From an uncultured bacterium (lineage in GTDB: Bacteria > Verrucomicrobiota > Verrucomicrobiia > CAIQCK01), in contig CAIQCK010000002.1 of assembly GCA_903870275.1 (NCBI GenBank), positions 82,288-146,287 on the forward strand: DNA of 64,000 bases, read 5' to 3'. The translations under genes were made by a program, and so were the position numbers. How positions within the stretch are numbered: the stretch's first letter is position 1; every line of letters begins with the position of its first letter. Positions 27,432-37,067 of the stretch are shown here, in pieces. The notes below the pieces were generated by a model, which made no database searches, was not told where the DNA came from, and worked only from the letters and a program-made list of their open reading frames with translations.

Positions 27432-28454
27432 TTACACGTTCACCGCTTTGCCCGCCCGCGCCGATTGTGCCTCGGCAAGGCAGACCTTCAAGCCGTTGCG
27501 CGCGCTGACGGCGGAGAGCCGGTTCTTCGGCGCGCGGCCGGCGACAACGTCCACGACGTGGTGCAACTCCGCCGTGTAGCCGTCCTCGCGACCGGTAAGG
27601 TCGATTTTTTCGGAGCCGCCGTCTTCCTTCCAGAGCGTCAACGGCAGGCCGGCCTTGGAGTTGTGCTGCAGCGTGCCGTGCTCGAAGTAAACGTCGAAGC
27701 CGTGCTCGAAGCAAAGCCCCTTCGCGGCCACCGCGCCACTTTGGGCGGTGATGACGAGGTTCTTCTTCCCAAAGTCATACTGCGTAACGACGTAGGTGAC
27801 GACGACGCCGGAAACGATGCCCTGGCTCGTGACGCGCTTCGGCATGCCCAGCGTGTGGGCGATGAAATCCGAGTCGTGGACGTGCAGGTCGAGCATCGGG
27901 CCGCCGCTGGTCTTGGCTTGTTTGAGCCAGTTGCCAGTCAGCCAATCGGGCATGGAGATGACCCGCTTGAAGTGCGCGCCGACCAGCTTGCCGTAACGGC
28001 CGTCGGCGATGCACTCGTTCACATAGGCGAATTCAGGAAAGAACCGCAACACCTGCGCGATGAACAGCAGCCGCTTGGCTTTCTTGGCCGCGGCGAGCAT
28101 CGCGTCGGCGTCCTTGAGGCTCACCGCCATCGGTTTCTCGCAAACGACGTGTTTGCCGGCGGCGAGCGCGCGGAGCGTCACGTCGCGGTGCGCGATCGTC
28201 GGCATGCAAACGTCCACGAGGTCCACGTTCGGATCGGCCAGCATCTTGTCCACTTCCTTGTAGGTGGCGACTCCCGTGAGGTCCTGCACGCCGCCGGAGT
28301 CGCCGATGTTGCCCTTGATGTCGCGCCAGTCGCCGGTGAGCCGTTTCTCGATGCTGTCGCAGATGGCGACCACTTTCGCGTCGGGAATGTTCTTGTAGCT
28401 CTTGAAGTGAGTGACGCCCATGAAACCGATGCCGATGATGCCAACCTTGACCAT
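27432..28454 (-). CDS. Gfo/Idh/MocA-family NAD(P)-dependent oxidoreductase (cytoplasmic)
   Basis: A 340-residue oxidoreductase acting on a sugar, inositol or related polyol. The N-terminal Rossmann motif is KVGIIGIGFMGVTH and the family EKP motif is intact in HVVCEKPMAV. A C-terminal beta-sheet substrate domain follows, including GGPMLDLHVHDSDFIAHTLG, where the His/Asp residues are typical of inositol-dehydrogenase-like enzymes. There is no signal peptide, in contrast to the Tat-bearing relative at 54148. An AGGAG lies 6-8 nt before ATG 28454. It is a single gene, terminated at 27366-27407. The substrate is unknown. Confidence 0.88.
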   Translation of the reverse strand: MVKVGIIGIGFMGVTHFKSYKNIPDAKVVAICDSIEKRLTGDWRDIKGNIGDSGGVQDLTGVATYKEVDKMLADPNVDLVDVCMPTIAHRDVTLRALAAGKHVVCEKPMAVSLKDADAMLAAAKKAKRLLFIAQVLRFFPEFAYVNECIADGRYGKLVGAHFKRVISMPDWLTGNWLKQAKTSGGPMLDLHVHDSDFIAHTLGMPKRVTSQGIVSGVVVTYVVTQYDFGKKNLVITAQSGAVAAKGLCFEHGFDVYFEHGTLQHNSKAGLPLTLWKEDGGSEKIDLTGREDGYTAELHHVVDVVAGRAPKNRLSAVSARNGLKVCLAEAQSARAGKAVNV

Positions 28455-28708
28455 AATTGTTCTCCTGTTGATGGTGAAAAAGACCGCCGCGTTATAACAA
28501 AGCCGTCCGCCGCTGTCACGCCGCAGAATTGCCCGTGAACGACTTTGACGCCCGGCCCGTGGTCCCGGTCTTGTGTGACTTTGCTGTTATGCCGCCGTCG
28601 CCACGGCGAAGCGCGCATGATAAGCGGCCGCAGAAATGTTGGGTGCAAAGACGCAACCCCGAATCACGAGTTTACTATCCGCAGGCGGGCAGGTAAGAAG
28701 GGCCGATC

Positions 28709-31700
28709 ATGAACGCCAAACTTTTGACTGCCCTGACCGTTCTGCTCCTGACACATCGTGCGACTCTGGCGCTGGAAACCGAAACGCTTTTCGACGGAAC
28801 CAACCTCCACGACTGGAGCGTTGCGCGCGACGACGAACGGCTGAAACGGGAGTTTTCGCTGAGCGAGCTGGCAGCCGCGAAGGAGCCGGCCGCGCTGCAA
28901 TGGCGATTTGTGTCGCGCGGCATCGGCTTCAACGACATTTTTCTCATGAAGCCGATCGAGCGGCGCTTCGACTGCGTCCGCGTGCGGATCAAGAACGAGG
29001 GCGAACCGTTTGAACTTGGCGTGAAGGTGCGCGACGCCAGCGGCGCGGAATGGACGGCAACGAAAATTCCGCTGGCGCGCGGCGGTGATTGGCAGTGGAT
29101 CGAATTCCCGCGCGCGCAGTGGCGGGTGGCATCGTGGTCGCGGGACGCGGACGGCAAGCTGGATTTGCCGCTGGCTCATTTCGCGCTCATCGCTTTTGGC
29201 ATACGACCGGGAGTCGGCTATCAGCTGAAAGTGCAGCGCATCGAGATCGTCCGTCCCGACCCGCCCGTGGCGACGGTCCATGAGTTCGATTTGCCGGCCA
29301 GCCTGCGCGCGGGACAGAGCTGCGCCGTGCGGCTGAGCTTCAGTCTCGACAAGCCGTGCCAGGAGAACGACGCGTCGCTCGCGTTCCGGCGCGGCGGCGC
29401 GGTGGTGTTTCGCGTGCCGCTGGCATTGACGCCGCCGCTTTCAAAAATCACCCCCGGCCAGCGAGTGCAGCCCGACCATCTGGAAGTGCGCGTGCCCGAC
29501 TATGCGTTCGGCGGGAAGATGTCGGTGGAGTTGCAGTTGGACGAAGCGCGCGTCCGATGGGATGGGAAGCAAACGGACGAGGCATTACGCACCGTGACGA
29601 TTCGGCAACGCCACTCCGGCCAGTCCATCGCGCAGGTCAAGGTCCACAACGGCACGCCGACCTTGTTCATCAACGGCGCGCCGCAGAGTGGCATGGTGTG
29701 GGCCACATATCGTCCAACCGCCGAGGTGTTCGGCGATTTCACCAAGGCCGGCCTCGATCTGTTCACATTCTGCGGTACGCCGACGGAGGCCGGTTACGGG
29801 CTTTCGAAGACCGTCTGGGTGGCCCCGGGGCAATTCGATTACACTGAATTCGACGAGCGCGTGATGATGCTCCTGCAAGCCAATCCGAACGCCCGCTTTT
29901 TCCCGCGCCTCTATCTGCACGCGCCGAAATGGTGGAGCGAGAAGCATCCCGACGACATCGTGCGGATGGATCCCGGCGACGGCAAACCGGTGCCGTTCAT
30001 CCACAGCGGCGGCAAACCCGCGCCGAGTTGGGCGTCGGAGACCTGGCGGCGCGACACGGTGGCGGCCTTGAAACGGTTGATCGCGCACGTCGAAGCCTCG
30101 CCGTATGCCGACCGCGTCATTGGTTACCATCTGGCTTCCGGCACGACGGAGGAATGGATGATGTGGGGCGGCAACGAGAACCAGTGGGTGGACTACTCGC
30201 CGGCCAACGTCGCGCGGTTCCGCCACTGGCTCAAGGAGAAGTATGGCGCCGACCAGCGCCTCCGCGCCGCCTGGGCCGATCCGGACGTCACGCTTGCCAC
30301 GGCCACGATTCCGACCAAGGCCCGGCGGCAGAAAACCGAGTGCGGCTCGCTGCGCGATCCGGCAAAGGAGCAGGCCGTCGTGGATTACTATCTCTACAAC
30401 GCCGACCTGGTGGCCGACACGATCGGCTGCTTCGCGAAGGCTGTGAAGGACGCCACTGGCCGCCGAAAAATCACCGGTGTCTTCTACGGCTACCTCCTCC
30501 AGCTCTGCGGCGAACAACGCCAGCAGAACGCCGGGCACCTCGCGCTGGAAAAAGTTCTCGCCTCGCCGGACGTGGACTTTGTTTGCAGCCCGACCAGCTA
30601 TGCGTTTCGCAAACTCGGCGGCGAAGGCACCAGCCATTTCATGTCGCTGGCCGGCAGCGTCCGGCTTCACGGCAAACTGTGGTTCGACGAGAACGACATC
30701 CGCACGTCGCTCTCGGGCGGGCGCGTGGGGGAATGGGGCCGGCTTGCGGACATGGCGGGCGACATCCTGCAACAGGACAAGGAACTGGCCAACTGCATCG
30801 TCAACGGCGCGGCCCAGTGGTGGTTCGACGTCGGCGGCAACAAGTACAACCATCCCACGCTGATGGGCCGCATCGGTGAACTTGCGGGGAAGGCCCGCGA
30901 GGCGCTGGCGTTGGACCGCGCGCCCGCCGATGAAGTGGCGTTCGTCGTGGACGAGAAGAGCCTGTGTTACCTACGCGTCGCTGATCCGCTGGGGAATTGG
31001 CTCCTGCTGGGACAATTGCCCGCCTTGCATCGCATCGGCGCGCCGGTCGCGCATTACCTGGTGACCGATCTCAACCGCATCGGCGGCCGGAAACTTTTCA
31101 TTTTTCCGACGAGCTTCGCGCCCACCGCGGCCGACCGCAAAGCGATTGACGCCCTCAAACGCGATCACCACGTGCTGGTGTTTCTCGGCCTGCCGGGGGG
31201 TTACCGCGACGGAAAATTCGACGAGGCCGGCATGGCAGAGTTGACGGGAATCCAATTGCGGCTATCGCGCGAGCCGGCGACGCTGCGCGTCACGCTGAAG
31301 CCCGGACATCCGCTCACCGACGGTCTGGACGGCGTTGTTTACGGCCACGATCACAAGACGTTCCCCATTGGCTACGCGGACGATTCCGGCGCGAAGTTGA
31401 TCGGGTCGCTGCCCGACGGCCGGCCCGGCCTCGTAGTGAAGGAGCACGGCGACTGGACGGCGATTTACTCGTCGGCGCCGCTGTTGCCGGCCGCGCTGCT
31501 GCGGCAGATGGCGAAGCTCGCCGGTGTCCATCTCTACGTGGAGAGCGAGGATGTCGTCTGGGCCTCGCGCCAACTGCTGGCCATCAGCGTCAAGGAAGCC
31601 GGTACGCGAAAAATCACGCTGCCGCGCAAAGCCAACGTGCGCGATCTTTATCGCGGGACGAAGATCGGCGATGGCATCGAGTCCTTTAGCGCCGACTTTG

Positions 31701-31735
31701 AAGACCGCGCCACGCGGGTATTTGTCATCGAGTAA
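28709..31735 (+). CDS. large secreted beta-galactosidase-like (GH42-type) glycosidase
   Basis: A 1008-residue protein with a signal peptide (about 1-21). Residues 25-310 are beta-rich with two carbohydrate-binding-like segments. Residues 320-700 look like a GH42/GH-A clan barrel: GMVWATYRPTAEVFGDFTKA, FDERVMMLLQANPNARFFPR, HLASGTTEEWMMWGG (candidate acid/base Glu) and LHGKLWFDENDIRTSLS (candidate nucleophile Glu). Residues 730-900 resemble the trimerisation/amidotransferase-like domain (LFIFPTSFAPTAADRKAIDAL). It is followed 66 nt later by another large secreted protein gene in the same direction, suggesting an operon. The substrate is unknown. Confidence 0.8.
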   Translation: MNAKLLTALTVLLLTHRATLALETETLFDGTNLHDWSVARDDERLKREFSLSELAAAKEPAALQWRFVSRGIGFNDIFLMKPIERRFDCVRVRIKNEGEPFELGVKVRDASGAEWTATKIPLARGGDWQWIEFPRAQWRVASWSRDADGKLDLPLAHFALIAFGIRPGVGYQLKVQRIEIVRPDPPVATVHEFDLPASLRAGQSCAVRLSFSLDKPCQENDASLAFRRGGAVVFRVPLALTPPLSKITPGQRVQPDHLEVRVPDYAFGGKMSVELQLDEARVRWDGKQTDEALRTVTIRQRHSGQSIAQVKVHNGTPTLFINGAPQSGMVWATYRPTAEVFGDFTKAGLDLFTFCGTPTEAGYGLSKTVWVAPGQFDYTEFDERVMMLLQANPNARFFPRLYLHAPKWWSEKHPDDIVRMDPGDGKPVPFIHSGGKPAPSWASETWRRDTVAALKRLIAHVEASPYADRVIGYHLASGTTEEWMMWGGNENQWVDYSPANVARFRHWLKEKYGADQRLRAAWADPDVTLATATIPTKARRQKTECGSLRDPAKEQAVVDYYLYNADLVADTIGCFAKAVKDATGRRKITGVFYGYLLQLCGEQRQQNAGHLALEKVLASPDVDFVCSPTSYAFRKLGGEGTSHFMSLAGSVRLHGKLWFDENDIRTSLSGGRVGEWGRLADMAGDILQQDKELANCIVNGAAQWWFDVGGNKYNHPTLMGRIGELAGKAREALALDRAPADEVAFVVDEKSLCYLRVADPLGNWLLLGQLPALHRIGAPVAHYLVTDLNRIGGRKLFIFPTSFAPTAADRKAIDALKRDHHVLVFLGLPGGYRDGKFDEAGMAELTGIQLRLSREPATLRVTLKPGHPLTDGLDGVVYGHDHKTFPIGYADDSGAKLIGSLPDGRPGLVVKEHGDWTAIYSSAPLLPAALLRQMAKLAGVHLYVESEDVVWASRQLLAISVKEAGTRKITLPRKANVRDLYRGTKIGDGIESFSADFEDRATRVFVIE

Positions 31736-31801
31736 GACGGGTCGGCGAGCGATGACGAACCGGAGGCAATCCAACCAACCGATGCAAAGAAGATAAATTC
31801 C

Positions 31802-34800
31802 ATGAACAATGGGTTCCGGCGGTTCTTATGCGGCGGTGGACTTGTCCTTGTTCTGGCGGCCCCGCAACTTCACGCGACCGGCGAATCGATTCTTGACGGC
31901 AAGATCGTCTGGAACGCCGTTGGCCCGGTTCGCGACGCTGAACGGCCGCTTGCCACGGCGAGAATCGACGGCCCGCCGGATGCTTCCGGGAAGCCAGCCA
32001 CAGATTTGTTGTCGGGCGTGAAAGCGGCCGACGGTGCCACCGAATTCTGGCTCCGTGGTGAGGTGACGGAAAAACGGAGTATGCGCTGGCGATGCCCACT
32101 TCCGACTCGGCAAAAAACCGCTCAATACTATCGTCTGCAATATCGGGCATCGGGCATCGCGCGGGAGCACACGGCTTACCCCATTGTGCAATTGGGCGGG
32201 CGGGACTCGAACGGCAAACCGTTGGCCGCCCAACTGCTCGGTTGCGACGCCGTGATCAACGATGGGCAACTCCACTCCCTTGTTGGCCGCCTGACCAACG
32301 CACCGGCCGCCGATGAGGTGCGTGTGCAAATGGCCACGGAGAATTCGCGGGCATGGCTGCGCATCGACTCTCTTGAGCTTTACACCGACCGTGCGGCGAT
32401 CCCGCCTTTCAGCAACGGCAACTCCGGCAACCCGCAGGCAAAAAACAAGGAAGGGTTTGACCCGGTCCCACTCGCCGACGGCGACGCGTCGCAGCTCAAC
32501 GACAGCATCGCCGCGGCCTTCGACCGGGTGCTGGACAAATACGGAGCTGTTGTGGACGGCGCGCGCGGATGCCCGACGGGACGGAGGATGGTCGGCGGAG
32601 TGCCTTTTCTCATTACCTCCGATGCGAAGAACATGATACGGCCCGCGGAGCGGTCCGAGGTAAACGCAGAGAGGGTCGAGTTTCTCGGCGCGAAGGTCGC
32701 GCGGCAAAATTTCTTCCGCCCCAGCCGGGATGATGCGATTGCCGTGCCGTTGAAAGGACGCCGAGCCGCGGAGATTTTTTTCCTGCTGGTGTGCGAGATG
32801 CCGGCAGTGCAAACGCGTTATGGGATCCCCTCGGCCCCTTACCGGCTCGATGACATCGAGGCGTTTGCCGTGGAGTTGGTATACAACGACGGCACGCGCG
32901 ATTGGGCCTTCCCCTACTCGCTGGCCGACGGAGGCTGTGTCCTGGCGCAGATGCTGGGGGCCTACGCAGTGGCGGCCGACGCATCGCGCGAACTGGAGAA
33001 GATTGTTTTCCACAATCGCCTGTTCGGCGTCACCATGAGCGTGGCCGCCGTGACGCTGAACACGTCAGCGCGCCTTGTCCCCGCACTGGTTGACGAGACG
33101 CCGCCAGTCCAAACGCCCCGGCGGGCGCCGCCAACGCCCCGGCCCGTGCACTTGACCTTCCAGGACGGGCAACTGACGGGCGGAAACGGCTATTATGAGT
33201 TCACCGCGGATTGCCGTCGGGGGTTCGCGTTCAGCCGCCTATCCAGCGGCTGGTCGCCGAACACAGCGTGGAAGGTGGATCCGTCGTCCGGCTTGGAGGT
33301 GGAGTTGGCTCGCCGCCAACGCACGGTCGAGGAGCGCAACCAGTTGGCAGGCACGGCCAGCCAGGCGGTGGAGACAGACGTCGGCAAGACGGTGTTCACG
33401 GGCCGGGCCTTCGCGGTGGACCGGGTTCAGGTGACGGGAACCACAGCCACGATCGCGCTACGCAGTCTCCATGCCGCACTGCCCTTGCAGATCGTTCTTC
33501 GCATGACGCTCGACGACAGCCCGCGATTGACCATGGGACTCGAAGCCACGAACTGCGGCCAGGGCCCGCTGGCCGCGACGATCCGTTTTCCGGCTGTTGA
33601 AGGGCTGGTTCTTGGCAAACTGCAAAACACGTGGATCTTCTTTCCACAATACCGCGCCATGATCACGCGCGACGAAGGCTGCTTTGCGGCCCTCAACGGA
33701 CCGTACTTCTCGCACCAGTTTTTCGATGTCTTCAATCCGGCCGCTGGCGTGGGCTTGATGACCATGACCCACAACCGCGACCAATTCCCCTTGGAGTACT
33801 CGATGCGCAAGACGTCCACTGGCGTTGATTGCGGCGTCGCCTGTCTTGGTGAATTCCACATCATCCCGCCGGGCCAGACATTCCGGCCGCCCCAAGTGAG
33901 CCTGGTATTCCATGCGGGTGATTGGCATCAGGCGATGAACGAGTACCGGGACTGGCTGAAGACCTGGTGCCGGCCGCGGCGGGTCCGCGGCGACTGGTGG
34001 CGCTCGGCGTTTGTCATGCGTTCCCACATCATCTCCCCAGACGACTCGAAAAAAACCAACCGCACGCCTTCGATCTTCGATCCGTCCACCGGCCAATATC
34101 GGATTGACGAGGCGATGGAGGCTGACCGCCGTTATTGGGACCACGCGCCGGACTTGGTGCACTTCTACGGCTGGTACTTTCGCGACCGTGAGAAGAGCCA
34201 GGGCTGGGGCGAATACAGCACGCCCGAGGCCTACGCGCAGGCGGGCGGACTCGATGCGTTGCGGCGGGCCATCGCCCATTTTCAGGACGATTTCCACACG
34301 CCGGTGTCATTGTACACCATCGGCGACCGGTGCAGCCAGGGCACGACCGCGTTCGGACAATTCGGCGAGGCGGCGCGCCTGTGGCGGGCCGGGGCGGCGC
34401 TGCCGCTGATCAAGACGCCAACGGGCAATTTCGGCTCGATGTGCTGGGGATTCCAGCCATGGCAGGACCACTGCGTCGCCGACCTGGCGAAGCTCCAGCA
34501 CGACACGGGCGCGAAGATCATCTATCTCGACGTGTTCCCATTGCAAAAGGGTAACGCCTGCGACAGTCCCGCACACGGCCACGAAGCGCCATTGTGGTTC
34601 GATCGCACGTCACACAGGGTCTTGTCCCGTATCCGCGATGCGCTCTCCCAGGACGTGGCCATCTACAGTGAATACCCCATGAGCGACGTCACCGCTCAGG
34701 ATATTGACGGCAACGTGGCGTACTACAATCTGCCGCTCCACCGGCACTTCGACAAACTCTATGACGTGGCCCGGCTCGACGAGCGCGCCGCCCTGGAGGC

Positions 34801-35293
34801 CGAGACACCGCTGAGCCTCTATCGCTACGTGTTTCCGGAAATCAAACAGTTCTGTTTCGGGGTCGGGGTGGAGCACAGCCGCAGCGACAGTTGCCTGAAG
34901 ATCCCGTTCTTCCACGGCGACGCGGAATATGGCGTCACGTGGCGGCTGAATCCGGAGCGCGTCCGCCAGATCACCAACCGCGGTCTGGCGATCCAGCACC
35001 GTTATGTCGCCTGTTTCACCACCGCCCGGCCTGAACCGGAGGCACCCACGTTGCGGCGCGGCGTTCACGCGAACTGTTTCCCGGGGCCGGATGGCACGAC
35101 TTTGTGGACCCTGTGGAATGCCCGCTACCAGACCGTCCGCGGCGAGGTGCTGGCCGTGGATCACAAGCCGGGCGCTCGCTACTTCGACGCCTGGAACAAT
35201 CGTCCCTTGGAACCACAGATCCGCGGTTCCCAAGCGGTGTTCTCGGCTGAACTGGAACCGCAGGGGTTGGGCTGCGTTGTTCAATCGCGCTGA
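31802..35293 (+). CDS. very large secreted glycosidase-like protein (DUF6259-type)
   Basis: A 1163-residue protein with a signal peptide (about 1-25). The N-terminal 450 residues are beta-rich. Residues 480-720 form a beta-sandwich (IVLRMTLDDSPRLTMGLEATN, PAAGVGLMTMTHNRDQFPLE). Residues 720-1050 look like a TIM barrel with acidic motifs LVHFYGWYFRDRE, AKIIYLDVFPLQKGNACDS and VAIYSEYPMSD. The C-terminus is a beta domain (TTLWTLWNARYQTVRGEVLA). This layout matches, from memory, DUF6259-like proteins of Planctomycetes and Verrucomicrobia. Activity is not established. It probably shares a transcript with the preceding GH42-like gene. Confidence 0.7.
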   Translation: MNNGFRRFLCGGGLVLVLAAPQLHATGESILDGKIVWNAVGPVRDAERPLATARIDGPPDASGKPATDLLSGVKAADGATEFWLRGEVTEKRSMRWRCPLPTRQKTAQYYRLQYRASGIAREHTAYPIVQLGGRDSNGKPLAAQLLGCDAVINDGQLHSLVGRLTNAPAADEVRVQMATENSRAWLRIDSLELYTDRAAIPPFSNGNSGNPQAKNKEGFDPVPLADGDASQLNDSIAAAFDRVLDKYGAVVDGARGCPTGRRMVGGVPFLITSDAKNMIRPAERSEVNAERVEFLGAKVARQNFFRPSRDDAIAVPLKGRRAAEIFFLLVCEMPAVQTRYGIPSAPYRLDDIEAFAVELVYNDGTRDWAFPYSLADGGCVLAQMLGAYAVAADASRELEKIVFHNRLFGVTMSVAAVTLNTSARLVPALVDETPPVQTPRRAPPTPRPVHLTFQDGQLTGGNGYYEFTADCRRGFAFSRLSSGWSPNTAWKVDPSSGLEVELARRQRTVEERNQLAGTASQAVETDVGKTVFTGRAFAVDRVQVTGTTATIALRSLHAALPLQIVLRMTLDDSPRLTMGLEATNCGQGPLAATIRFPAVEGLVLGKLQNTWIFFPQYRAMITRDEGCFAALNGPYFSHQFFDVFNPAAGVGLMTMTHNRDQFPLEYSMRKTSTGVDCGVACLGEFHIIPPGQTFRPPQVSLVFHAGDWHQAMNEYRDWLKTWCRPRRVRGDWWRSAFVMRSHIISPDDSKKTNRTPSIFDPSTGQYRIDEAMEADRRYWDHAPDLVHFYGWYFRDREKSQGWGEYSTPEAYAQAGGLDALRRAIAHFQDDFHTPVSLYTIGDRCSQGTTAFGQFGEAARLWRAGAALPLIKTPTGNFGSMCWGFQPWQDHCVADLAKLQHDTGAKIIYLDVFPLQKGNACDSPAHGHEAPLWFDRTSHRVLSRIRDALSQDVAIYSEYPMSDVTAQDIDGNVAYYNLPLHRHFDKLYDVARLDERAALEAETPLSLYRYVFPEIKQFCFGVGVEHSRSDSCLKIPFFHGDAEYGVTWRLNPERVRQITNRGLAIQHRYVACFTTARPEPEAPTLRRGVHANCFPGPDGTTLWTLWNARYQTVRGEVLAVDHKPGARYFDAWNNRPLEPQIRGSQAVFSAELEPQGLGCVVQSR

Positions 35294-35634
35294 AGCTTGA
35301 GTTCCAACGCGACGCTCTACAGGCCGCAAACGGGTCAAAAACATTTTTGATCCCAGTCTTTCAGTCCATTCCTCCGCCGTTGGAGTTCCAGCTGATACCA
35401 GTGGGTCACGACTTTGTTGTTGTGCCGCACCCGCTGCGCGCTACACTGCGCGCCAAGGAATCAAGAACCACCATGTCCCCCATGGCTGCCATGATGGCCG
35501 GGCCGATGCCGCCTCCGAACGGTGTCCGCCGGCGTAGCGCGGACATTCCTGCCCGCGGTTTCAAGAACATCTCGTGGACACGAATGTCCGCGTTACAAAA
35601 AAAGCGCTGCTGAATCAGAAGGAGACCAACCCCC
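35294..35634. other. 341-bp intergenic region with a long inverted repeat
   Basis: No convincing gene is present. An 88-codon open frame at 35347-35613 has no domain-like sequence. The only structure is the 15-bp inverted repeat at 35534-35596 (separate entry). A strong ribosome-binding site (AGAAGGAGA) stands just before the DegT gene at 35635. Confidence 0.6.
35534..35596. repeat. 15-bp inverted repeat, MITE-like
   Basis: Arms 35534-35548 and 35582-35596 match in reverse complement at 14 of 15 positions (core GCGGACATTC / GAATGTCCGC). They enclose 33 nt and are followed by a run of seven A. This could be a small dispersed repeat, a weak terminator on the minus strand, or an RNA hairpin. 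No second copy was found in the window. Confidence 0.7.
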
Positions 35635-36993
35635 ATGAAAAATTATCTCACCCGACGTGGATTTATCCGAACCGCCGCGGCCAGCTCCGCCGCGCTCACC
35701 TGGCTCAGCGCGCGCAACGGGCCGAACGTCTTCGCCGCGGACGCCGACAAGCCGGCGCTGCTCGGCGGCAAGCCCGCCCACATCGGCGGCTGGCCCCAGT
35801 GGCCGGAGTGGCGTGAACAGTGGGAACCCGACATCATCACCATCCTGCGCAGCGGCAAGTGGTGCCGCGCGGGCGGTGGCCCCGGCAGGGTGCCGGAGTT
35901 CGAGGAAGCCTGGGCCAAGCTGCTCGGCGCCAAGCGCGCCCTCGCCACGGCCAGCGGCACCACCGCGCTCATCACCAGCCTGCACGTCATGGGCGTGGAC
36001 GCCGGCGACGAGGTCATCGTCTCGCCCTTCACCTTCAGCGCCACCTACTTCGCCATCCTGTCCCACAAAGCCCTCCCGGTCATGGCGGACACCGACCCGG
36101 CCACGCTCACCATGGACCCCGCGTCCATCGAGTGCCGCATCACCGAGCGCACCAAGTGCATCCTGCCGGTCCACATCTACGGCATGCCCTGCGACATGGA
36201 CCCGATCAACGCCATCGCGAAGAAACACAACCTCGCCGTGGTCGAGGACTCCTGCCAGGGATGGCTGGCCGAATACAAGGGCCGCAAGTGCGGCACGCTC
36301 GGCGACCTGGGCGCGTTCAGTTTCCAGAACTCCAAGCACATCCCCGCCGGCGAAGGCGGCGCCGTCACCGGCATGAGCGACGAACTGCTCGACCGTTGTT
36401 TCGCGTATCACAACTGCGGCCGTGCCACCGGCACCTTCAAGGGCCGTGGCTTGTTCACCCGCGGCGGCAACTACCGAATGCAGCACTTCCAGGCCTCCTT
36501 GCTGCTGTCGCAGATAGACAAGCTGGTCAAGCAGACCGAGATTCGCCGCGCCAACGCCGATTACCTCACCGCCGGCCTCGCGCAAATCCCCGGCATCACG
36601 CCCGTGCGCCTGCCGGAGAACAGCCGCGCCGTGTGGCACCTCTATCCCTGGCGCTACAACCCGGAGGGATTCAACGGCCTGTCCAAAGGCCAGTTCATCC
36701 ACGCGATGGGCGCCGAAGGCATCTCCTGCGGCGGCGGCTACAGCGAGCAGTATAACGACGGCATCTTCGACGAGACGATCAACTCCACCGGCTACAAGCG
36801 CCTCTGGAGCGCCGACCGGCTGAAGGCGTATCGCGAGAGCTTCAAGGACCTCAAAGGCAACGCCCGCGCCTGCGCCGAGACCGCCGCGATCTACCAGAGC
36901 ATGCTGCTGGCCGACCGCAGCGCCATGGACCACATCCTCACCGCCGTCCGCAAAATCCAGGCCCACAGCGGCGAGTTGGCGAAGAAGGCGTAG
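35635..36993 (+). CDS. Tat-exported DegT/DnrJ/EryC1/StrS-type PLP aminotransferase (paralogue 1)
   Basis: A 452-residue PLP enzyme of the sugar-aminotransferase family, normally cytoplasmic and acting on keto-sugars. The fold is complete: SGTTALITSLHVMGVDAGDEVIV, HIYGMPCDMDPINAIAKKH, and the PLP lysine region FSFQNSKHIPAGEGGA (Lys234). Unusually it begins with a twin-arginine signal (LTRRGFIRTAAASSAALTWL, cleavage near VFAAD), so it should be exported folded with PLP bound. It is roughly three-quarters identical by eye to the paralogue at 41583. Neither has dTDP-sugar genes nearby. AAGGAG precedes ATG 35635. Confidence 0.9.
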   Translation: MKNYLTRRGFIRTAAASSAALTWLSARNGPNVFAADADKPALLGGKPAHIGGWPQWPEWREQWEPDIITILRSGKWCRAGGGPGRVPEFEEAWAKLLGAKRALATASGTTALITSLHVMGVDAGDEVIVSPFTFSATYFAILSHKALPVMADTDPATLTMDPASIECRITERTKCILPVHIYGMPCDMDPINAIAKKHNLAVVEDSCQGWLAEYKGRKCGTLGDLGAFSFQNSKHIPAGEGGAVTGMSDELLDRCFAYHNCGRATGTFKGRGLFTRGGNYRMQHFQASLLLSQIDKLVKQTEIRRANADYLTAGLAQIPGITPVRLPENSRAVWHLYPWRYNPEGFNGLSKGQFIHAMGAEGISCGGGYSEQYNDGIFDETINSTGYKRLWSADRLKAYRESFKDLKGNARACAETAAIYQSMLLADRSAMDHILTAVRKIQAHSGELAKKA

Positions 36994-37067
36994 AAGGATT
37001 GTCAGGTGTTTCGACCCGACTGCAAATGACTAGTCTTTGATAAGAAAATGAATAGGAAATCGTCGAA

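Noticed and set aside
28577..28595. GACTTTGCTGTTATGCCGC, 17 of 19 identical to 35410-35428, as a shared operator upstream of two genes
   Set aside because: One pair of near-matching 19-mers is expected by chance several times in 64 kb, and the distances to the starts differ (114 and 207 nt).
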